Shown one piece after another: positions 54,901-64,000 of a stretch of 64,000 bases of DNA. Below the pieces are notes generated by a model. It was not told where the DNA came from, searched no databases, and saw nothing but the letters and a program-made list of their open reading frames with translations. The DNA is taken from NCBI RefSeq assembly GCF_963966145.1, contig NC_091054.1, positions 8,370,001 to 8,434,000 on the forward strand, written 5' to 3'. A program made the translations under genes and the position numbers. Positions within the stretch are counted from its first letter, which is position 1; each line of letters starts with the position of its first letter. The stretch comes from Tenebrio molitor. Lineage: Eukaryota; Arthropoda; Insecta; Coleoptera; Tenebrionidae.

Positions 54901-57900
54901 TCTCCATGTTGGCCCCCCTGAAGTCCTCAACCACGCAGGCTCTCCCCGCCGCCATCGAATTCTTAAAACTGAACTCGTCGTTGTCGTGTAGTGCTTTGAA
55001 CGCGTAAAATTTTGACTTGTGGTAGTCCTGACCCGAATTCCTACCGCTGCTCTTCGTGTACTCCCATTGGCCCAGACGCCACAAGCTCTCGTAATTTGGC
55101 TCGTCTAGGGCGTTCGAACAGAACAACGACAGCTGGTAGAGATTCGCATTTTTCAAGCTCTGCACCAGAGGGCCCAAGGATGACTGGTTGCCCAGCGACA
55201 CCTGCATCTCGTAACTGTGCGTCACCACGTCCCATCGACCTAGTTCTTTGTAATGGTCGATCCGTGCGGTGGGGTTGAGGAGGTGGAAGGTTCCGCAGCC
55301 CAGAAGAGCGTCAACTTCGCCGACAGCTTTGTACGCCTAAAAACAAACACATTCACGAACTGTCCCGACCAAAATGGATTCCTACTTGTCTGAGGATGTT
55401 TTGTAGAGCATTTCCTGTCACTTCGTCCACTCTTTCGTAAACAGAGTCGAGTTTTGTGTAACTTGAAGTCGAAACGGAATCGTCGCTTGGCTCTTGATTG
55501 ATCTGTTCTTGACACCAAAACTCCGCATACAGAAGAGCTGTGAAGTGAGCTGTACAGAAGTGGGCCGCTTTGGCCACCTTGAGGTAGTCCAACTTCATGT
55601 CGTGCAGGTGTCTGTCATATTTAAAGATTATAAAATTCAATCCGCTCGTTTTTCTATCAACTCACTTTTTCCTCACGCTCTGCTGCAGCCGAATAAAATG
55701 GACGACGTTCAACATGCACTGGACCGACGATTTGTTCGTTGTGATGCTGACAGTTTGTCGATTGTTGACGGTCACCTCCCAGTGGTGGTCAAAAAAAATT
55801 TTGATCTGTCCCGAAATTAGACAGGTCTGGGCGAAAACGTTTGAATACAAAACTGTATAAAGGACGAGGGGAAGAATCTGTTCGCAGAATTCCGTCTGAA
55901 AACGAATTTTCTTGAAGTGGTGTTAAATGAGAAGTAATGAACGGACCTTGAGCCTACACACTGCGACAAAACTGGCAAAAAAGTCTACTTCTTGAAACGT
56001 TTCCAAAAAAGCAGAGACCAGATCAGTTATCCAAGTCTTGTGGCAACAATGGGTGGGGATCCACAAGTTGTCGTTTTCCATGACATTCTTGAAGTTGTCG
56101 CCGTTGACGTTGGTACTGATGTTGGTTTTGCGCACGGGAAGGGCACAAAATGGTGTCAAGTAATTGGGATTTATGGCACCAAAACCGAAATCAGTCTCCG
56201 ATTCTGCAATAAATCACGCTAGACAAGATTTGCACGTTTTGACAACAAACCTGCAACTTTCCGTCCTTCTTTTGTCGACAGTATCTTAAACAGCGCCGTC
56301 GTGGCCGCTTCGACAACCTTCACATCGGAGTCGACAATGTATTTTGACAGGAGTGACAAACTGTAACCTAGTACCAACTCCCACGGCGTCCACTTTGGAT
56401 CAGGTATTGGTTTTTCGGGTTGCAAAATCAGTGTTGTCAGATCTGCCGGACCGATTTCGCCCAAACATCTGACAGCCTCAGTACTGACATTCCTATTTGA
56501 CGAACAACTGAGCGTTATGAGCATGCAAATCAGCTGATGGACTGTGCTGTTTTCGCAGTCTTCCGAAAACCCCCGAGTTTTCCTCAACTCGAGATAGAGA
56601 TTCTTCAGTTCGTTTTTTCGCTCGGTGAGAAGTGTCCTCAGATGGATCAAGCTGTGTTCGCACTCGTCGAAACTTTCGATGTTTCGACCGAAATCGAGAA
56701 ACTGTTCGATTTCATCTTCTAGAGTCACTTTTTTCTCGCTGTACTTGATCGAGTAATGAACTTTGTAGATTTTCGCGAATTTGGGAGTCTTAGGGATAGA
56801 GTCGAGTTTTTCGATTTCACCTCTGAACTGGTCTCTGTGATTGACAATCAAATATTCCAACATGTCCACACACGAGTCGCTGATTTCGCATTCCTCGAGA
56901 GCTACATTTTTTAGCCTACTCACAACGATCGAAAAAAATTCGACCACGACATTTGCCAGTTTCGAGAGAAACTTTTGCAACACCTCCTTGAACAATTTAC
57001 ACGCGATTCGACTCAATTCCGGTTGGTTTTTATGGTTTTTGATGTGGTGGAGGAAGGTGTGAGTCAAGACTCGAACCAAATAGGGTTGCATGGAAGCCTC
57101 ACAAGTGGCGCTTTCAATACAGAGCAAACTCATAACAGAATAGAGATGGAAATATCGAAGTTTCTCTTCCAAAGCTTTCGCCGCGTCAACTCTTAGATTC
57201 AACGCCAACAAAATGTGATGCAGTTTGTCCGGATTGTTCGACAAAAGGTAAGCCATCAACGTTTTGCTGTCGTACATCATAGTCTAGAACAAAACGTCAG
57301 TTTGAAGTGAAAGCGCCATCTGGCGTACGTACCTCGACGTATCGAACGCAAGCATGGAATTGCTCGACGCTCAGGCGAAGCTGTTCGCCTTTCGGAAATA
57401 TCATTTTCTCGCCGAAACTGTTTTCGTAATCTCTTTCGTCACAGATGAAATCGCTCAAGCACAAAACGGATTCGTGTATGTTCTTTTTGAACAGTTCTTC
57501 AGACTTGTTTTCGCCCAGAGTATTATTCAGGAATTTGTAAATCTCGTTAAACGCCATCGACTTCAAACCACATATTTCTTGCGCTATGCAATAACTCAGC
57601 AGTTTTGGACCAGTTTCCTGAGCACGAACAAGTGAAGTATGCGAAATTACGATTTGTAAAAACTCACCTCGACAATCTCGCGCAGTGGCGCCCCCAAACC
57701 AACAGCGACCTCATTTAGACTGCTTGCGTCATTTTCGATAATAACTGGAGCCAGACGAGTCCAATATTTTGTGTAAAACTCAATTTTAGTGGCGCAATTG
57801 AAAATCTGAAACGGAAAACTGTCTACGCCGTAGATTTTCCAACGATTGACCAACGCCACAACGTATTTCTCTAGGAACTGTAATCTCGTTTCGAAACCTA

Positions 57901-60900
57901 GTTTTTGACCTACCATATCGATAACGGTCTTAACCTGACTAAAACCTAACTAAAAATAAAAACTGCCGGTATTTTGTCGAGTCCCATTACCTAAATTTTT
58001 ATCACAGACGATTCTGAGTAGAGTAAAGAGAGATTCTTCCGTCCAAACGTAGGACGCTACCATGATGGCGGCAAAAGTGTGCAAAATACTCGACGAACGA
58101 GTGGCGGTCTCGTCGATTATCCTTTCGTCGCTAGCGTTGCCTTCAATTTCGAACACTTGCAAGCTCTAAAACCGAAAAATCTTCACACAATTCGAAATAT
58201 ACACGCGAGCGCCCCCGACGGCGAAAAATTAAACTTCAAATGTCAAAAATTACAGTGGTGACAACTTAAATCTCAAGCGTCAAATTTGGCAACTGACATA
58301 CCATTTCGGAAATTCTCGAAAACATGATCTCTTGCAAGTGGTACTGTTCTAGAAGGCGCGTTTTCGACGATATTTCGAAAAACTTGGCCAAGTTTCGTAT
58401 CGCCGCGAATCGCACGTCTTGATAGTCACTCGTCAGGAATTCGGGGATTTTCAAAACTATCTCTTCGTTCGACAATTTGGGACAAGCCGTGGGTTCTAAC
58501 TGAAAGACTAGACCCATGCAGTTCAATAGCGCGACGGAGACACCGGGGCCGTAGTTCAGTCCGTAGAAAGTGGTAAGAATGTCCACGAAGATGCTTTTAC
58601 AGGTGTTAACAAACGGATAAATGTCTGTAACAGAGGAAACAATTGAAGATTCGGGAGGGAATTTGATATGACTCACCTGAAAACAAGTGCAAAACTGTCA
58701 CAGCGCTCGAGTAGCAGTGGTAACGCACTTCGCAGATTTTTTGGAAAACGTTGAAAATCGACAAGTGAGAGTTTTCAGACAAGGATTCGGGTTTGCAAGA
58801 TATCAGTGTTTGTAAAAGTGTCAAAGCTAGTTCGTAGTCGGAGCCGATAGTGTAATCGTAGTCGGTCTCGATGAGACATTCCAGCGCCCTCTGCTGGATG
58901 TCTAGCAAGTCACCGGCGTCAGGCTGACACGAAAAATTGACAAGTGTCTCCATGACACTTTTCTTAAACGTCAAAAAAGAATTCTCTTGTGTTCCTTCTT
59001 CGAGCTCTGTTCCTAGCCCTTTAAACATTTCCTTGATCAGATTCTGCGGAACAATTTTCCTCAACTGTTTTGACATCAACACGCTAATATTTGTACCAAA
59101 CAATATATTCAATTTTTCAACATACTCCGTCGTACTTTCCAGATTTTTGTCTTCACTAATTTGCATTCTGACCTGCAGTTGCGTAAACAAGTTCTTCGCG
59201 CAGATCTCGAACAATTCGTACAAATTAAAATCACAGAGGGAGCCAATGTCGATTGTGTCAAATTTGATCAGGTAGCTGATAATGTTGAAAAATAAAATTG
59301 TGACGTTGAGTAAGTATCCAACGTTTTTTTCGACGACTAGATTTTTTGTTAGATTTGTTAACATATCGATCAAGACGGTGAACAAGTTTTGGTCCACACA
59401 GAAAATATCACTGGTGTCGTGGTTTTCATTATTTTGGCAAGATACAATCAAATTTTCAAAACAAACCGTAAAATACACATCTTCTATGTCTTCAAATGGC
59501 CGACCGGAGAGAGCAGTTTCGGTGTTGAAAACATTTTTGGGCCACTGTTTTAAAATCAAACAAACAAGAATCTTCGCAACGTTGCTGTGACAGAAACATT
59601 TCGAATTGTTGTCTAGAATCCAACGCACTATTTCAGTCTTCAAACCGTTGTCGAATTGCAAATATGTGAATGTTTTGAAAGCGACATCTAAAGTTTTGAG
59701 GTTATGATTGGTGACGTTTAAAGCGCCACCTGTGCGATAGTGCTGCAGTAGACTGTCATGGGTGTCTATGTATCTGTCAAGAATCAACTGTTGCAACAGC
59801 GTTTGAATCTGATGGTCCCTCTGGTTTCCCATCAAACTAAAATAATCTCGATAAAAATTTTTTTTTCTTAATTCTTTTTAGTTACCGTAAGCTAGAATCT
59901 GCAACGGACTTCCACAACTGATCGATCTGTGGCTTATGTGATGCGACATTTGTAACATTTTCAATTTTTTTCAGTACTGATAGAGCTTTGTAAACGTGGT
60001 GGAGCAGGCTGACATCTTTGCACTCCACTTGAAGGGAGGTTAGGATCGTTAAAAGGGCGACATAACCGTCACTGTTAATCATGTCAGGGAAGGCTTCTAT
60101 TAAGGGATAGATAAGATTTATCCTAGAAAATATGTGCGATAGTAGCGCCCTCAACTGTCAACACTGTCGTTCCACCTTGTGGATGCACTTACCAAGTCCA
60201 CGATTTGCTCGTTTTTAGTTTGTCAATCAAGTTGTCGATGCCCATTTCGACCCGCGCGCGTTTACTTGGACGTTCCGACGTGTCAGCAAAATTGACGTCA
60301 CCATCATCAAACAACTAAAAACAAGTCGGTAACAAAAATTTTTTGACTGTTTAAGTTGGCGGACCTGTCTGCACACTTTGACAAATAAACAGACGAAACC
60401 GTCAAACAATTGTTTTATGTCATCTTTAACGATAAAAAATGACTGGTTTTTGACAGTCAACTGCATATTTATTTCTATTTCGTCGATAAGGATGTTGTGG
60501 AGATTTTTGAGGCATCTTTTCCAGGTGTTCCACGACACAGCGTAAGCCGCTGGATGATTCTCTTTCACACCTTTTGGATTGTGAATTGCCACTTGCAGCA
60601 GAAAAAACTCTACCAAACGAGCTTTCATTTTGTCTTCATTCGCGTTTGCTTGGTAGATTTCAATCAAATTGTTGATTATCTCTTCGCCTAATTTACAACA
60701 AGCCAATCGGTTGTCTTTTGCGGCCTAAAATCCGACATTTAAACCAATAAAAACTATTGTAAAAAAAACTGACGTGAACGGAAAATTCATAAACTAGTTC
60801 CAGTATCGCTTCTTGTTGCTGTTTAGGCGAAGACCGCGTCACTGTCTGACTCAGCCTCGCCACAAATGCGAATTCTCCTCTGAACGTGTCAACGGGAAAA

Positions 60901-61512
60901 GTGTACAAGGGCCCCCATTTGATCACAAGCGCGAGACATTTAATCTGTTCAGTGTTTGAATTTTTCTTCTCGCAGAGGGACTTCAGGCTCAAGTAGAGAC
61001 CTTCCCAGTCTCTGCTCAGCAACAGTCTTCTGATGTGTGAATGCACCAAAAAGTTGTGGGACAATATTTTCAAGAACGTCAACTCGAGGTATTTCTTTTT
61101 CTCATTGTTCAAAGATTCAAGAATAAAATCTAACAATTTTCTGAAACTTAACGTCGCGGCGTTCTCTTTTGCCGCTACTCGAACAAAAACCACGAACAAG
61201 TCGGCGCTTGGGGGCGCCGTGTTTAAAACCGACGCCCCTTTTTTCCTAAACTCTTCGAGCTTCTTGTCGTGATCCTGGATGATTCAAAATTGCGTAATTG
61301 TTACAACATGTGAAGAATGTTACCTTAGCAATGCATGATTGAATTGACGACAAAATCCTCGGCCAGCAATCGGGATCATTCTCGTTTAAAAAATCAACGG
61401 TGGACTTACGTCCTAAGAGTTCGCTCAAATCATCACAGGCATGTCTTCTTGTTGTGATTTTATTTGAATCCAATGCGGTGCATAAGTCGTCTAGTTGTCT
61501 TGATATCTCCAT
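51903..61512 (-). CDS. tefu: ATM checkpoint kinase (telomere fusion orthologue)
   Basis: Twenty-two exons join in frame to 2790 residues: 61512-61324, 61274-60774, 60724-60365, 60314-60193, 60122-59886, 59836-58677, 58624-58302, 58165-57991, 57945-57668, 57617-57333, 57283-56251, 56203-55947, 55895-55666, 55611-55386, 55336-54646, 54596-54401, 54293-53296, 53243-52870, 52821-52569, 52485-52371, 52324-52125 and 52072-51903. HEAT-type helices fill the first two thirds. A FAT domain follows (for example ALKMSGKWMVESSSENRQTI). The PI3K-like kinase starts near 2420 with QLVKGQDDLRQDAVMQQVF, the catalytic loop GIGDRHLNNVLI and the HIDFG magnesium site. The FATC tail (GTLIQQAVNPSNLCKLFHGW) ends the protein. 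ATM is recruited by the MRN complex to double-strand breaks and telomeres and phosphorylates checkpoint substrates. The ATG at 61512 is the first in frame. Some exon edges in the diverged HEAT region rest on frame and splice signals alone. Confidence 0.95.
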
Positions 61513-62462
61513 ACTTATTCATTTAAAATTAGAACGATAACAATCACATTTCACAACAATTAACGGGGAAAAACTCGGGTTCAAAAAGTAAGGTTACAAC
61601 AGGGATTAACACAATTTAAAATATTGGGAAATTATACATATAAAGTTTAGTTATTCGCAACATGAGTTACAAACGACCAAAATATTGTTCATTAGTGTTG
61701 AATTTTCGTGAAAACCCGATTTTTCATTGCGCCATTACGAAAACTAGCGCTTTTGTGCACCGGCAGAGTCACCAACCTAAAACCGACAAAGTTATTAAGG
61801 ATACATTACATTGAAAGATTTTTCGACGATTGATTATGCTAATCATGGTGGGAAAAGCGTTGAGTGGTTGCATTTACGTCAAAAATCATTCCTGAGAAAC
61901 TATTGTCGTCCTTGCAGTGTCTCATTCGATTAAATAAAAGAATTAACTGCGACAAGGCAACAATTTGGTGACAAACAAAATCCCTAAATTAGTCTCATAT
62001 TAGAGTTTAGTAATCAAGTATTCCAGTGGCGACTCGTTGCCAGGATATTTCACGAAAGAATTCCCTCTCAACTGTCTCATTTGGCTACAGTTTTATTAAC
62101 ATTTTAATTTTCGTTGCAATTTGATGCACTTCTAATTTGTGCGATGTTCGCTGCAACGGGCGAGTTTCACACAAACTGTTTCGGTGACTTCGAGAGTGTG
62201 ACGATACGCTACTGGCGAGCCTCATGCATGTCAAGTACAATCGACAAGTCGCAGCGATAAGTGTCGGACATTTTATTGTCGTGTTATTCGGATACCTGAC
62301 AGCTGTCACATCTCCGCGAGAGAAATCTCAGCCACTTGCCGACTCCCAATCGTAAGTGTGACATTTGTACGCGAATCAATAAATCCAGACGCACGTTCCT
62401 CCTCCAGTATCACCACAATTTTCGCCGCGAGACAACTGCGACTTAAAACTCTCAGACTGTCG
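61513..62462. other. divergent promoter region, tefu and MADF gene
   Basis: Non-coding. A possible 5' UTR intron of the MADF gene runs 62352-62455 (GTAAGT donor, CTCAG acceptor 7 bases before the ATG). No TATA box is evident. Confidence 0.5.
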
Positions 62463-63167
62463 ATGCCTCACAACAAGAAAGAGTGGATCCGGAGGGAAGT
62501 GCAAGCGCTGATAGCGGCTTATCAGACGCACGAGTGCTTGTGGAACTGGCAGAGTCCCGAGTACCGGGACAAAACCAAAAGGAAAAAAGCTCTGGCGACT
62601 CTCAGTCAAATGTTCAACACCAACGAAACGGAGATCTGTCGAAAGTTGCACAACTTGCGGAACCAGTTCGGCAGCGAGTTGAAGAAGTCCAAGACGAAGA
62701 AGGTGTACGACGACGAGCCCTACGTGTCCAGATGGCCGTACTTCAAGCTTTTAAAGTTCATCCAGCCGAGTCTGGAGACCGGGGCTAGATACAGCATCAC
62801 GGGGGGCGTGGTATGTACGGTCACGTGGTTTTGACGTTTACTGATTGTTACGCAGCATTCGAGCGAGATCACGTCGAACGTGGAGGACAACAGCGAGGAC
62901 AATCCGGTCCTGGACACCATCAAGGTGGAGGAGAACTGTATGAACAACCATCTGGAGGACAGTCTCTGGATACACAAGGATGAGCACGGCGACCAACCGC
63001 ACAAGAGGTCGGCGGCGGCCCTGGACAGGGTTCCCGACGAAATCGACACCTTCGCTTCGTTCGTCGCCAACGAAATCCGAAGTCTGACCTCGGAGACCCT
63101 CAGGAAGAAACTGAAGAGGAAGATACAGCGGTGCATCCTCGAGGTGGCCGAAGAGGAAGATTTGTAG
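62463..63167 (+). CDS. MADF domain protein with BESS-like C-terminus
   Basis: Two exons, 62463-62810 and 62856-63167, encode 219 residues. The N-terminal MADF (Adf-1-type Myb/SANT-like) domain spans about 8-105, with EVQALIAAYQTHECLWN, SPEYRDKTKRKKAL, ICRKLHNLRNQFGSELKK and a YVSRWPYFKLLKFIQ end. A linker rich in acidic residues follows. The C-terminal DEIDTFASFVANEIRSLTSE...KLKRKIQRCILEV fits the BESS protein-interaction motif. MADF-BESS proteins are insect DNA-binding transcriptional regulators that use BESS for self-association. The 45-base intron is in phase 0. The specific orthologue is not identified, as this family is large and fast-evolving. Confidence 0.87.
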
Positions 63168-63707
63168 TTTTAAGCTAGTTGTAGTAAATGTGCTGTCACA
63201 ACCGTTCCATTAAAGTAAGTTATACAGTACTGGATTTGAATTTGGGGGATTTGGCGGGAGAAACATAACCTCAATCAGACAAAGTTCGATAGAAATTTGT
63301 AAATTTATTTACACAAGTCTATAATACAAAACAAATTACACCTTTATATACAGGCTGCGCAACGAAATATACATATGTACAGAACTGCAACCGTATTAAT
63401 AAATTAAGAGATACACAAAACAAACGGGATACCCCAGACGATGTGCAAAACAAGAAATAAATAATATGTCAAACAGGACTAGGAATTAAAAAATTGTATA
63501 CGCTAACGACGACGGAGATTTATAAATTCAGATACCCAGTTTACGCCCAGCCATTTCAAAGAAACCACATTTAATTTCACAGAAATTAAATTCGTTAATC
63601 TTCGAGAGTTCGCCGCGGAACTGACTGAATGTCGCGTGTTCGGCTCAAATCCTGATTAATTCAAACTAGAAATGAACGAAATCGAGTTTATTTATCCAGA
63701 AAGACAG
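63168..63707. other. convergent 3' UTRs
   Basis: The plus-strand MADF gene has ATTAAA at about 63211. The minus-strand steppke 3' UTR occupies the rest and is AT-rich. Confidence 0.55.
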
Positions 63708-64000
63708 TTAATTGTGATGCTGAGCTTTACGTTTTCTGTTGGCCAACATGTCGTAGAACGGGTTGTGGCTAATACTTTGTTTCAACCGTTGCATCCACTC
63801 GTTCTTCTCTTCCTCGTTGCTGGCCGACATCCTGTACACGGTGTGTTTGCCTTCGACCACTTTCCCCTCCGAGTCTGTCTTGCACGCTTTGATGAAGTCC
63901 GCACCGCCACACGCGTACAACTCGAAACAGTGCTGTTTTTGACGGTCCGTGCACTCTCTCACTGATATGTTCTCTAGCGGGATTATGCCCCGGGGCTCCT
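63708..64000 (-). CDS. step: cytohesin-type Arf GEF steppke, C-terminal exon (partial)
   Basis: The frame runs in from beyond the window end and stops at 63708, giving 97 codons with the stop. It encodes the end of the pleckstrin homology domain and the polybasic tail: PRGIIPLENISVREC, QKQHCFELYACG, DFIKACKTDSEGKVVEGKHT and NPFYDMLANRKRKAQHHN. This matches cytohesins, where the PH domain binds PIP3/PIP2 and the basic tail autoinhibits and then supports membrane docking. Drosophila steppke acts in insulin signalling and in actomyosin restraint at furrow membranes. The Sec7 catalytic domain must lie outside the window. Confidence 0.93.
   Translation of the reverse strand, partial: EPRGIIPLENISVRECTDRQKQHCFELYACGGADFIKACKTDSEGKVVEGKHTVYRMSASNEEEKNEWMQRLKQSISHNPFYDMLANRKRKAQHHN

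Noticed and set aside
1..64000. CRISPR array, bacterial operon or viral gene set
   Set aside because: No regularly spaced short direct repeats, ribosome-binding sites or viral replication genes. Spliced eukaryotic genes are found throughout.

Overview
The window is nuclear DNA of a holometabolous insect, most likely a beetle. GC-rich exons sit in AT-rich spacer, many introns are only about 45 to 80 bases long, and the genes are recognisable insect orthologues (Culd, elg1/ATAD5, MARCHF6/TEB4, Rpn1, tefu/ATM, steppke) beside a local cluster of small heat shock proteins. Coding models were built by hand from splice signals, and each complete multi-exon model was checked for frame by exon lengths. 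No RNA-seq, repeat library or homology search was available. Family names come from motif recognition, and the beetle assignment is an inference.

Layout. Bases 1-8281 hold no protein gene that I can support. They contain two 5S rRNA-derived fragments, a 241-base tandem repeat interrupted by a TIR element, and a 1.1 kb TIR element. Culd (the last 853 codons) runs 8282-10923 on the plus strand. From 10924 to about 20700 is a large apparently non-coding stretch with one decayed coding-like patch. Two tandem minus-strand paralogues of a small secreted protein follow (20722-23408), then a short hAT-type element with a perfect 8-base target duplication. Elg1/ATAD5 occupies 26052-30655 (minus). A nest of inverted-repeat elements (about 33004-34257) ends just before MARCHF6 (34369-37110, plus).

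Four small heat shock protein genes lie at 37946-43695. Two of them share a TATA box and heat shock element at identical spacing. Rpn1 (44648-50213, plus) follows; its 5' region is duplicated upstream and its last intron is built largely of nested inverted-repeat elements. A catalytically dead serine protease homologue (50223-51684, minus) is convergent with Rpn1, with 9 bases between the stop codons. The full 22-exon ATM/tefu gene (51903-61512, minus) is next. A MADF/BESS-type DNA-binding protein (62463-63167, plus) and the 3' exon of the Arf-GEF steppke (63708 to the window end, minus) close the window.

Together the genes cover proteostasis (MARCHF6 ER-associated degradation, Rpn1 of the 26S proteasome, four small HSPs) and genome maintenance (Elg1 PCNA unloading, ATM signalling). 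I read this as chance neighbourhood, not as an operon or a dedicated system. I see no clearly new biological system. The most interesting items are the mobile-element build-up of Rpn1 intron 5, the duplicated Rpn1 5' region, a cryptic 48-base in-frame intron in MARCHF6, the shared small-HSP promoter module with one N-terminally shortened copy, and the unplaced secreted paralogue pair.
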